Source: JBBRHH01 sp038222915 (GTDB lineage Bacteria > Planctomycetota > Phycisphaerae > Tepidisphaerales > Tepidisphaeraceae). From it: a stretch of DNA of 21,212 bases. The position numbers and the translations under genes were made by a program. This document shows positions 7,105 to 14,535 of the stretch, piece after piece. Location of the stretch: the NCBI GenBank assembly GCA_038222915.1, contig JBBRHH010000032.1, positions 1-21,212 of the forward strand. Reading direction: 5' to 3'. Numbering within the stretch: position 1 is the first letter of the stretch; each line of letters starts with the position of its first letter. The notes under the pieces were generated by a model that was not told the DNA's origin, made no database searches, and saw only the letters and a program-made list of their open reading frames with translations.

Positions 7105-9109
7105 TTTCCACGTCGGGTGGCAGATTGACGGCGTCGTTGATCTCGTTGGGAGCCTGCTGCGGGGGTGGCGGCTCGGGCCGCTCCGCCTTTTCTATTGCGG
7201 CAATGCTTTGATCGATGCGCTGCTGGCCTTCGGGGGACTGTTTTTCACGCAAACCTTTGAGCACATTGATGACGACCGGGCCCATGCCGATCAATTTCTT
7301 CTGGGCTTCTTCGCGCTGATTCCAATCGTCTGCGCCCAGTTCCACCGCGAGCTTGACGATTGCCTCGGCCACCGCCAGCGACGGCTGCGGGCGGGGTTGA
7401 TTGTATTCATCCAGCAGGTTCACAGGCGTCTTGATCTCGACGCCGCAGGTGAGCTTCATTAAGAGCTCGCCGTCTTCGAGTTCGCCGCTCAGGGTGGTCT
7501 GGTCCCACATTTCAATCTGGACGTCGAGCAATCCGCCTTTGCTGCGGGTGAGCCTTCGCACCTCGGGGCCGCTCAGGCTGACGTTGCCGAATCCGGTTCG
7601 CAGCTTGATGTTGCCTGTCAGGCTGCCGATGAGTTGATCGTCGTTGCTTAATGTCATTATGCCAGTGGTGTCGTCGATATCAGCGGGGTTGGCGCTGAAC
7701 TGCAGACGGCTGATGGCGGCGGCGGGAACTTTGACGCTTTGACCTGAGGCGGAGAGTTTGATGTCGAACGAACTGGCGGAGGCGAGGCCGGAGATTTTGC
7801 TTCCGTCTGAGAGCAGGATTTGGTGGACGGGGCTTTCGTCGCTTTGAAGGGCCAGGGCGTGCATATCGACGGCGGTGAGCTTGAGGAGGCCGTAGCGGGT
7901 GAGGACTTCGATGGTTCCTTCGGGGGATCCTACGATCAGGCGTTCGCCGCTGCGCAGGAGAACGAGGGGTTTTTCAAAGGTCCATTCGTCAGGCTCGTCT
8001 TTCTTCCGGCGAAAGCCCATGCGGGAGATTTGTTCGACCGGGACGCTGGTTTGTATACCGTTGGAAAGCTCGATGGAGATCTCTTTTTTCTCGAGCTCGC
8101 CGCCGAGGATCTCACCTTCTTTGGTGACAAGCAACTGGCGCGGGTGAAATTCGCCGACGTTTTGCATTGCGATGACACGTTCGGCGGGAATCTCAACCAT
8201 TCCGAAGAAGGTGCTCAGGCGATAGGACTTTTCCTTGATGGTGCCGGAGATTTTGTCGCCGCGATCGCCGCGCATCTCGATCAGGTCGTTTAGCTCCGGG
8301 CGAAGAAGTTCCAGATCGCCCGCGAGGCGAACGCCTATCGCGAAATTGATGACGTGCCGGGACAGGTCCCTGGGCAGGTCCTTCAGATAGTCCTTGTCCT
8401 TGGTCTGCTGCATGAAGGTCTGGCACTCGCTGACGCTGCCGCGGCGGGCTTCGATGTGAACGAGGACGACGGTTTGCTTCGCCGGGACCTCGAACTCATA
8501 CGAGAGGTCGACATTCTTGGTGTTCTGTTGTGGATTAAAGTGCGGCGCAATTTTCGAACTCCGCCCTGCGCCGATAATGGCGAAACAGTTGTTGTTGTCT
8601 TCCTCGATGGTGCAGCCAATCTGTTGCCTGGCGCGCTTTTCCTCGGCGAAGGGTGCGGCGGATTGGACCGAGCCGCCGGTTTCGAAATAGACGCGCACCT
8701 GCATCTTGATGGCCGCACCGGTGGGGTTTTCGAAAACTTCGGCGTAGCGGATGAAGGATGCTTTGGAATCGACCGAGACGCGGCGCGAGACTTTCATTCC
8801 CTTGAAGTCCTGCGGGCCGAAGGTGAGTTCGTTGCGTGCGGGATCGAAGGGGACCTGATTGCTGGTGGGATTGAATTGAACGTTGCCGTCGAGGAAGAGA
8901 TGAGCGCCGCCGTCGTACAAGTCGTCGCCGCCGTCATTAACGCTGCCATCCGCGCTCAGGTCCCAGGTTGCACCCGAGTCGTCCTTCAGCGTATAGGGAA
9001 GTGCGACCGATTGGGCCTTTTGCGCCTCGCGTGCGGCGAAGAGTTTTGGGGGATGTGCTCCGGAGAGCGCTATGACAACGGCCGTGGCGATAACAAATGC
9101 CCGATTCAC
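7097..9109 (-). CDS. Secreted beta-repeat and HEAT-like protein, paralogue 1
   Basis: The best start is a GTG at 9109: GGAGG lies 5 bases upstream, and it opens a tidy signal peptide (MNRAFVIATAVVIALSG). An ATG four codons upstream would place the ribosome site inside the gene. The product is 670 residues. After a ~240-residue N-terminal domain beginning SVALPYTLKDDSG, residues about 270-565 hold six imperfect ~45-residue repeats of the form 'hydrophobic-DG-x-I-x-G ... L-x-T-x-x-G-x-V-x-I ... I-x-R-L', for example LLSDGSKISG to AISRLQF. The C-terminal DDWNQREEAQKKLIGMGPVV resembles a HEAT-type helix pair common in planctomycete proteins. A Pro-rich tail ends the protein. The next upstream gene encodes a paralogue nearly identical in the repeat block. 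No catalytic motif is seen and no known family is recognised. It should act outside the cytoplasmic membrane. Confidence 0.85.
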   Translation of the reverse strand: MNRAFVIATAVVIALSGAHPPKLFAAREAQKAQSVALPYTLKDDSGATWDLSADGSVNDGGDDLYDGGAHLFLDGNVQFNPTSNQVPFDPARNELTFGPQDFKGMKVSRRVSVDSKASFIRYAEVFENPTGAAIKMQVRVYFETGGSVQSAAPFAEEKRARQQIGCTIEEDNNNCFAIIGAGRSSKIAPHFNPQQNTKNVDLSYEFEVPAKQTVVLVHIEARRGSVSECQTFMQQTKDKDYLKDLPRDLSRHVINFAIGVRLAGDLELLRPELNDLIEMRGDRGDKISGTIKEKSYRLSTFFGMVEIPAERVIAMQNVGEFHPRQLLVTKEGEILGGELEKKEISIELSNGIQTSVPVEQISRMGFRRKKDEPDEWTFEKPLVLLRSGERLIVGSPEGTIEVLTRYGLLKLTAVDMHALALQSDESPVHQILLSDGSKISGLASASSFDIKLSASGQSVKVPAAAISRLQFSANPADIDDTTGIMTLSNDDQLIGSLTGNIKLRTGFGNVSLSGPEVRRLTRSKGGLLDVQIEMWDQTTLSGELEDGELLMKLTCGVEIKTPVNLLDEYNQPRPQPSLAVAEAIVKLAVELGADDWNQREEAQKKLIGMGPVVINVLKGLREKQSPEGQQRIDQSIAAIEKAERPEPPPPQQAPNEINDAVNLPPDVEKL

Positions 9110-9144
9110 ATTCACCTCCATGGCGCGTGTTCCGTATCAGCGTG

Positions 9145-9162
9145 GCCTTCATCCTTGAAGGC
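9145..9162 (-). other. 5'-leader hairpin of paralogue 1
   Basis: GCCTTCA and TGAAGGC form a perfect 7-bp stem with a 4-base loop (AGGA on the transcribed strand). It begins 6 bases after a TATAAT box, so a transcript from that promoter would start at the stem. It lies about 35 bases before the GTG start. No T run follows on the minus strand, so a terminator is unlikely; protection of the mRNA 5' end is possible. Confidence 0.45.
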
Positions 9163-9168
9163 TTTCCC

Positions 9169-9196
9169 ATTATAGCCATGCGCTAGTCAATGTCCC
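9169..9196 (-). promoter_or_regulatory. Sigma-70-type promoter candidate for paralogue 1
   Basis: On the minus strand a perfect -10 box TATAAT (9174-9169) lies 16 bases after GGGACA (9196-9191), a four-of-six match to the -35 consensus. Predicted transcription would begin near 9162, 53 bases before the GTG start. The -35 lies inside the last codons of the upstream paralogue, so paralogue 1 may be transcribed separately as well as by read-through. Confidence 0.45.
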
Positions 9197-11234
9197 TTGG
9201 GTTATCCACCTGCAATTGGAACTGATCCTGGAGTTGCAGAGGGACCGCCTGCTGCTGGGCGTCGTTGGGATCTACGACGGGTGCCACCGGCTGGGCGGCC
9301 TTTTCCGCGCTTTCGATCCCTTTGACGATCTGGTCAATGCGCTGCTGACCTTCGGGGGCCTGCTTTTCACGGAGGCCTTTGAGGACATTGATGACGACGG
9401 GGCCCATGCCGATCAACTTTTTCTGAGCCTCTTCGCGCTGGTTCCAGTCTTCTGCGCCCAGTTCGCCGGCGAGCTTGCCAATCGCTTCGGCCACGGGCGC
9501 TGAGGGTTGCGGGCGCGGCTGGTTGTATTCCTCAAGCAGGTTGACAGGGACTTTCATCTCCAAGCCACAGGTGAGCTTCATGGAGAGTTCGCCATCTTCG
9601 AGCTCGCCGCTCAGCGTGGTCTGGTCCCACATTTCGACCTGGACATCGAGCATGCCGCCTTTGCTTCGAGTGAGTTTGCGAACCTCGGGTCCGCTCAGGC
9701 TGACGCTGGCGAAGGCGGTGCGCAGTTTGAGGTTGCCAGAGAGGCTGCCAACGAGCTGGTCTTCGTTGCCGAGGGTCATCACACCGGTGGTGTCATCGAT
9801 GTCGGCGGGTTTGGCGGTGTATTGGATGCGGCTGATGGCGGAGGCGGGAATTTTTACGTTTTGGCCGGAGGCGGAGAGCTTGATTTCAAAGGCCGTCGCG
9901 GAAGACAGGCCGGAGATCTTGCTGCCGTCGGACAGAAGGGCCTGATGGACGGGGCTGTCTTCGCTCTGGAGGACGAGGGCATGCATCTCGGAGGTTTTGA
10001 GCTTTAGTGGGCCGTAGCGGGTCAGGACATCGAGAGTGCCTTCGGGGGACCCTACGACGAGGCGATCGCCGCTACGGAAAAGCACCATCGGCTTTTCGAA
10101 AGTCCATTCATCGGGCTCGTCTTTCTTCCTGCGGTAGCCCATGCGGGAGATCTGGGCGACGGGCACGCTGGTCATCTGCTTGCTGGAGAGCTCGATGCTG
10201 ATTTCTTTTTTCTCAAGCTCGCCGCCGAGGATTTCGCCTTCGCGGGTGACGAGCAGCTGGCGTGGGTGAAATTCACCGACGTTGAGCAGGCCGATGACGC
10301 GGTCGGCGGGAATGGATACCGTGCCGTAGAAGGTTTTCAGGTCGTACTTTTCTTCCTTGATCGTGCCGGAGACCTTGTCGCCGCGATCGCCGCGCATCTC
10401 GACGATGTCGGTCAGCTCGCCGCGCAGGACTTCGATGTCGCCGACGAAGGCGATGCCGCTGCGGAAGTTGAGGATGAGTTTCTTCAGCGGCGACGGGATG
10501 TCCGACATGATCTTGGATTCTTTGATGGCGGAGATCCATTTCGCGCCGGCGTCCGCGGCAGCCGACGTCGAATGCAGGTGCATCACTGCGACTTCCTTGC
10601 CGGGCCCGATGGAGTGGGTCAGGTTGGCCTGCACGAAGTTGTTGCCCTGCTGAAATTGGATCTGCGGGACGTGTTTTGCGCCTTTGCCGGCGAACACTTC
10701 CACGACGGCCTGGTTGTTGGCGGTGGTGAGGGCAACGAAGCCGAGGGGCTGGTTTTTGCCTTTGGGGTCGGTGACGGTCTGGCCGCTTTGAACGCCGTAG
10801 TTGATCTGGGTCTGGAGGGAGATGTTGGCGACGAGTTCCTGGGCCTGGGTGTTCTTGATGACGTCGATGATGCGCAGGCAGCCGTCATCCTTTTTGAACA
10901 TAATGTGGCGGGTGACCGTGCAGCCCTGGCCGGCCATGTTTTCAATGACCAACTCGTTGGTCTTGTCGTCGAACTTCGCAGTGTTGTTGTTGGCGTTGAC
11001 GTTGTTGCCGTTGACCGTCAGCACCGCACCCTGTCCATAAAGCTGGATGTTGCCCTGCTGGCGGAATGCGCCGTTCTGGAAGATGGTCCAGTTGCCGCCG
11101 CTGTTGTCGGCCAGATTGTAAGGGAGGTTAACGCTGGTCCCGGCAGCGGCCGGGGCGGCGGGTGCTGCGATGCCGGCGCTCGCCAGCGCGAAGAGGGCAA
11201 AGGAGGCAATCGCGAACGGCGTGCAACGCGGCAT
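9183..11234 (-). CDS. Secreted beta-repeat and HEAT-like protein, paralogue 2
   Basis: A 683-residue protein with a signal peptide (MPRCTPFAIASFALFALASAG, then an Ala/Pro stretch); GGGAG lies 6 bases upstream of the ATG. Residues 34-270 form a beta-rich, Asn/Gln-rich domain starting SVNLPYNLADNSG. Six repeats follow at about 277-317, 327-366, 383-423, 432-472, 485-522 and 532-570, each reading roughly as strand, turn with Gly, strand, 'T-x-x-G', strand, 'I-x-R-I'. A HEAT-like segment (EDWNQREEAQKKLIGMGPVV) covers about 580-645, and the tail is Gln-rich. It matches the downstream paralogue closely from about residue 275 on, but only weakly before that. The repeat pattern recalls Sm-like small barrels, but that is a guess from spacing. 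No enzymatic motif is visible. It should be periplasmic or surface-exposed; function is unknown. Confidence 0.87.
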   Translation of the reverse strand: MPRCTPFAIASFALFALASAGIAAPAAPAAAGTSVNLPYNLADNSGGNWTIFQNGAFRQQGNIQLYGQGAVLTVNGNNVNANNNTAKFDDKTNELVIENMAGQGCTVTRHIMFKKDDGCLRIIDVIKNTQAQELVANISLQTQINYGVQSGQTVTDPKGKNQPLGFVALTTANNQAVVEVFAGKGAKHVPQIQFQQGNNFVQANLTHSIGPGKEVAVMHLHSTSAAADAGAKWISAIKESKIMSDIPSPLKKLILNFRSGIAFVGDIEVLRGELTDIVEMRGDRGDKVSGTIKEEKYDLKTFYGTVSIPADRVIGLLNVGEFHPRQLLVTREGEILGGELEKKEISIELSSKQMTSVPVAQISRMGYRRKKDEPDEWTFEKPMVLFRSGDRLVVGSPEGTLDVLTRYGPLKLKTSEMHALVLQSEDSPVHQALLSDGSKISGLSSATAFEIKLSASGQNVKIPASAISRIQYTAKPADIDDTTGVMTLGNEDQLVGSLSGNLKLRTAFASVSLSGPEVRKLTRSKGGMLDVQVEMWDQTTLSGELEDGELSMKLTCGLEMKVPVNLLEEYNQPRPQPSAPVAEAIGKLAGELGAEDWNQREEAQKKLIGMGPVVINVLKGLREKQAPEGQQRIDQIVKGIESAEKAAQPVAPVVDPNDAQQQAVPLQLQDQFQLQVDNPRDID

Positions 11235-11394
11235 GGATCACTCCCTGGTGATGAATTCGATATCCGGTATTGAACAGACACAGCTTAGACTCGAAGGCCG
11301 ATCGGAAGTTCCGGGGCAATCGGGTATGGGCATGCGCCAGCGCGGGATGGAGCATAACTTCGCTGGTAGATAGTCGCAATCGCTACGGAATGTA

Positions 11395-12774
11395 TTAGCG
11401 GGGATCGTTGTCCATGATGGGGGCGAAGCCCCGTTCGACCGAAGCGGGGACCGAAGCGGGCTCGAGCCGGGGGGAAAGGATGTGAATGATTGCGAACGCC
11501 AGGAGGTACGCGGTTCCGGCGATGAAGAAGAGGACGAAGTACTTCTGGCCGTTCCAAGTGAGGATGTATCCGGTCAGGCTGGAGAAGAGTGTTGCACCGA
11601 GGTAGCCAAAGGTGCCGCCGAGGCCTGACACCGAACCGCAGGCGCGTTTTGGAAAAGTGTCAGAGACGAGTGTGTAGAGGTTGGAAGAGAAGCCCTGATG
11701 AGCGGCGGTGGCGAGGCCGAGCAATGCAACGGCGGTCCAGAGATTGGAGACATTGGCAGCGCCGGCGATCGGGACGACGCAAAGTGCGCAGATGAACATC
11801 GCGGTTTTTCGCGACGCGTTTACGCTCCAGCCTCGCTGGATCATGATCGAGGAGAGCCAGCCGCCGCCGATGCTGCCGACGTCGGCCATGACATAGACAA
11901 CGACGAGGGGTAGGCCGATTTTTGCGAGCTGGAGGCCGTGCTGTTTGTTGAGAAACTTGGGGATCCACGTCATGTAGAACCACCAGATCGGGTCAGTGAG
12001 GAACTTGGCCAATGCGAACGCCCAAGCCTGGCGGTAACTGAGGAGGGTGACCCAGCGAATCTTGCCGGTGGGCTCGGGAGGGTCGCTGTTGATATGGGCG
12101 AGCTCCATTGGCGAGACGCGCGGATGTTCGTGAGGACGGCGGTAGAGCGGAATCCAGAGGGCGAGCCAGCCAAGGCCGAGGAGGCCAGTGCCGATGAAGG
12201 CCCATTGCCAGCCGTAATTGATTGCGAGCCAAGGGACCATGAGCGGCGCCAGGATTGCGCCAACGTTGCTGCCGGCGTTGACGAACCCCATGGCAAAGGC
12301 GCGCTCGCGCTTGGGAAACCATTCGGCGAGCGTTTTTACGGCGGCGGGATAATTTGGAGACTCTGCCACACCCAGAAACGCGCGGACAAATCCAAATCCG
12401 TAGGCGGAGCGAACCATTGCATGCGCGATGGATGCGGCGCTCCAGCCGGCCAACGCGATCGCGTATCCGATTCGGGTGCCGACCTTGTCGAGCCAGCCGC
12501 CGGCGGCCAATTGGCCAAAGGCGTACGAGAATGCAAAGGCGGCCTGAATGTTTCCGTAGGCCTTGTCGGAGATATGGTATTGGGCTTGGAGATCGGGAGC
12601 GAGAATGCCCATCACCAAGCGATCGACGTAGTTGATGGTTGTGCCAAGGAACAACAACGACAGGATGACCCATCGAAACGAGGTTTGACCTCGCGCGTCG
12701 TCGAACAGGATTTCGGGCGATACTTCCGCGGGCGCGCCGCGGGCTGCGGTTGGCGCCGAAGGTTCCATCGGCAT
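11395..12774 (-). CDS. MFS transporter, ACS/ExuT-like anion:cation symporter
   Basis: A 459-residue, twelve-helix transporter. The frame opens further upstream with a TTG (12810), but the ATG at 12774 or the one at 12768 is more likely; neither has a clear ribosome site. A Pro/Ala-rich cytoplasmic N-terminus (1-33) precedes helix 1, which holds TTINYVDR (45-52), typical of the ACS family of organic-anion symporters (hexuronate, glucarate, phthalate relatives). The MFS motif A appears as GGWLDKVGTRIG (92-103), and later GVAESPNYPAAVKTLAEWFP and SDTFPKRACGSVSGLGG match ExuT-type family blocks. No uronate catabolic gene is near, so the substrate is left as an organic acid or sugar acid. The 160-base gap downstream (11235-11394) shows nothing I can name. 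A strong hairpin separates it from the upstream lipoprotein gene. Confidence 0.88.
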   Translation of the reverse strand: MPMEPSAPTAARGAPAEVSPEILFDDARGQTSFRWVILSLLFLGTTINYVDRLVMGILAPDLQAQYHISDKAYGNIQAAFAFSYAFGQLAAGGWLDKVGTRIGYAIALAGWSAASIAHAMVRSAYGFGFVRAFLGVAESPNYPAAVKTLAEWFPKRERAFAMGFVNAGSNVGAILAPLMVPWLAINYGWQWAFIGTGLLGLGWLALWIPLYRRPHEHPRVSPMELAHINSDPPEPTGKIRWVTLLSYRQAWAFALAKFLTDPIWWFYMTWIPKFLNKQHGLQLAKIGLPLVVVYVMADVGSIGGGWLSSIMIQRGWSVNASRKTAMFICALCVVPIAGAANVSNLWTAVALLGLATAAHQGFSSNLYTLVSDTFPKRACGSVSGLGGTFGYLGATLFSSLTGYILTWNGQKYFVLFFIAGTAYLLAFAIIHILSPRLEPASVPASVERGFAPIMDNDPR

Positions 12775-12817
12775 GAGAGAGACATTAACGCGGGGCAGGA
12801 TGCGCAGCAAACCCGTT

Positions 12818-12864
12818 CAACAAACGAAGCTGCCCGCCTCGAGAGGGCTCTCGAAGTGGGCAGC
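12818..12864 (-). terminator. Rho-independent terminator of the small lipoprotein gene
   Basis: GCTGCCC pairs with GGGCAGC (outer stem, 12829-12835 with 12858-12864), and TCGAGA pairs with TCTCGA inside, joined by three positions of which only one cannot pair, with a 4-base loop. On the minus strand the stem is followed by TTCGTTTGTT, a U-rich tail. It begins 34 bases past the lipoprotein stop and 54 bases before the MFS start, so it should end the lipoprotein transcript and leave the MFS gene needing its own promoter. Confidence 0.65.
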
Positions 12865-12898
12865 GCCACAAGACAGCAGTCTTATGATCCCTGAAGGA

Positions 12899-13099
12899 TC
12901 AGGGGTTTGTCTTTTCGACCTTCTTTTCAGTTGACGTCGAGCCGTCGGGGTGCTGAACGGTGGTCTGTTCAGTCTTGGTCGAACCGTTCGGGCCATTCGT
13001 GGTCGTTTCCTTATGGGCGACTTCACGGTCGCAGCCAACGGTCATCGGAAGTACTCCGAAGGAACCCAACAAAGCGATGCTCATCAAAAATCTTCGCAT
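12899..13099 (-). CDS. Small putative lipoprotein with two 14-residue repeats
   Basis: A 66-residue protein. AGGAG lies 6-7 bases upstream of the ATG. The N-terminus MRRFLMSIALLGSFGVLPM is a signal sequence ending in TVGC, with C23 a plausible lipidation site, although the lipobox is not ideal (Thr at -3). The mature part is a low-complexity Thr/Ser/Lys/Glu chain made of two tandem 14-residue units: residues 32-45 (TTTNGPNGSTKTEQ) and 46-59 (TTVQHPDGSTSTEK), sharing TT, P-x-GST and TE. There is no cysteine after C23 and no known domain. It is divergent from the CCA-adding enzyme gene. Good start context and a terminator behind it support a real gene; function is unknown. Confidence 0.68.
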   Translation of the reverse strand: MRRFLMSIALLGSFGVLPMTVGCDREVAHKETTTNGPNGSTKTEQTTVQHPDGSTSTEKKVEKTNP

Positions 13100-13230
13100 A
13101 ACGCGCTCCTTTCAAAAGGCGATATTCAGTGCGACACCGCCCGGATGGACGCACATGCCGTGCCAGACGTGCAAGCAGCAGAATGGCGGACGTGCTTCAT
13201 GTTCATGCTCCTGCGGGTATCCTTGCCCAG

Positions 13231-14535
13231 ATGGAAGATCCGGCACAACTCCGCTCCAAACCCCCCTGCTCGCGCGACGATGCGCTTGCGGTACTGCAGC
13301 GACTACGGACGGGCGGGCATGTGGCCTATTTCGCCGGGGGGTGCGTTCGCGACATTTTGCTTGGTCTTGCCCCCAAGGACTATGACGTCGCGACGGATGC
13401 GCCGCCGACACGCGTGCGGGAACTGTTTTTTAATACGCAGTTGGTTGGCGCTATCTTCGGCGTGATCCTAGTGCGACAGGGATCGAGCGTTGTCGAAGTC
13501 GCGACGTTTCGGCGGGAGGGAAATTATGAGGACGGACGTCGGCCATCTGAGGTGCACTTCACTTCGGCGCGGGAGGATGCGCAGCGGCGCGATTTCAGCA
13601 TCAACGGGTTGTTCCTGGATCCGTTGACGGATGAGGTAATCGATTTTGTGGGAGGCCGGGAGGATCTTGCGGATCGCCGGCTGCGGGCGATCGGGGTGCC
13701 GGCCGAGCGGTTCGCGGAGGACCATCTGCGGTTGTTGCGGGCGGTGCGATTTGCGGCGCGGTTTGATTTCACGATTGAGGCCGCGACGTCTATTGCGATA
13801 CTGGAACATGCCCCACTTCTGAAGCGCATCAGCCCGGAACGGATCGCCGACGAATTGCGATTGATGCTCACGCCGCAGACGCGCCTGAAGGCATGGGAGA
13901 TGTTGTGGCAATTCAAATTGGGCGACGTGATCTACCGCACGTTGTCGCGTGGGCGCGAAGAAACGTTCTCTTCGAGTGGCGGGATTTTCCGGCATGTGGC
14001 CGCTGAGGAGAAGATTTCATTCGGGCTGGCGATCGCGGCGGCGACGGTGGATGTGCTGAGCCAGTGGGAGCCGGTTTCGGATATCCGGGCGCTGTTCAGC
14101 AAACACACAACGCGGCACATGGTGCAGGCGCTGCGGCAGTCGCTGAAAATCAGCAACGAGGAATCGGCGGACATGGAGGAATCGCTCGAAGGGGTGTTCA
14201 TGATGCTGCAGGACGAGCGGCCAAGACTTGCGCTCAAGAAACGGTTTTTGGCGCGGCCGACGGCGCTGGGGTCGTGGGCGCTTTTGCGGGCGCTTTCGGA
14301 GGCGGGTTATCAACGCGATCGCATTGCGGAACTGGAGCCGGAGTTGCTCGAGCTTGAGCAGACTGCGTATGCGCCGCTGCCGTTTATCACCGGGGACGAT
14401 CTGGTGGCGGCCGGCCTTCACCCGGGGCCGCCGTTTAAGCGCATTCTTGATGCGGTTTACGATGCGCAACTGGAGGACCAGTTGAGCGATCGGGATGCTG
14501 CGATGGCCATGGCTATGCAGTTGGCGGCGGAGTGA
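13231..14535 (+). CDS. CCA tRNA nucleotidyltransferase / poly(A) polymerase family
   Basis: A 434-residue protein with the class II nucleotidyltransferase head: GGCVRD (36-41), the catalytic pair in KDYDVA (D50, D52), the third carboxylate region VEVATFR (E89), RRDFSING (119-126), and the neck signature RFAEDHLRLLRAVRFAARF (160-178) followed by ISPERIADELRLML. It adds or repairs the CCA 3' end of tRNA in the cytoplasm; a poly(A) polymerase activity cannot be excluded from sequence. The frame stays open upstream to 13129 (GTG), with an ATG at 13183. I prefer the ATG at 13231 because it leaves the usual ~35 residues before GGxVRD, but none of the three starts has a good ribosome site. Its last 23 bases overlap the end of the convergent TPR-YggX gene. 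Confidence 0.92.
   Translation: MEDPAQLRSKPPCSRDDALAVLQRLRTGGHVAYFAGGCVRDILLGLAPKDYDVATDAPPTRVRELFFNTQLVGAIFGVILVRQGSSVVEVATFRREGNYEDGRRPSEVHFTSAREDAQRRDFSINGLFLDPLTDEVIDFVGGREDLADRRLRAIGVPAERFAEDHLRLLRAVRFAARFDFTIEAATSIAILEHAPLLKRISPERIADELRLMLTPQTRLKAWEMLWQFKLGDVIYRTLSRGREETFSSSGGIFRHVAAEEKISFGLAIAAATVDVLSQWEPVSDIRALFSKHTTRHMVQALRQSLKISNEESADMEESLEGVFMMLQDERPRLALKKRFLARPTALGSWALLRALSEAGYQRDRIAELEPELLELEQTAYAPLPFITGDDLVAAGLHPGPPFKRILDAVYDAQLEDQLSDRDAAMAMAMQLAAE

Noticed and set aside
9183..9193. TTGACT at the very end of paralogue 2, taken as a -35 for the TATAAT downstream
   Set aside because: The spacing to TATAAT is only 10 bases, far too short; GGGACA at 16 bases is a better though weaker choice.
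10266..11273. A 335-codon plus-strand frame opposite paralogue 2
   Set aside because: Its composition (Val/Asp/Gly-rich) mirrors the codons of the real minus-strand gene, and similar mirror frames occur opposite most genes in the window.
12885..12901. TGATCC-CTGAA-GGATCA hairpin touching the lipoprotein stop
   Set aside because: The stem is only 6 bp with no T tract; the larger hairpin at 12829-12864 with a U-rich tail is the better terminator.
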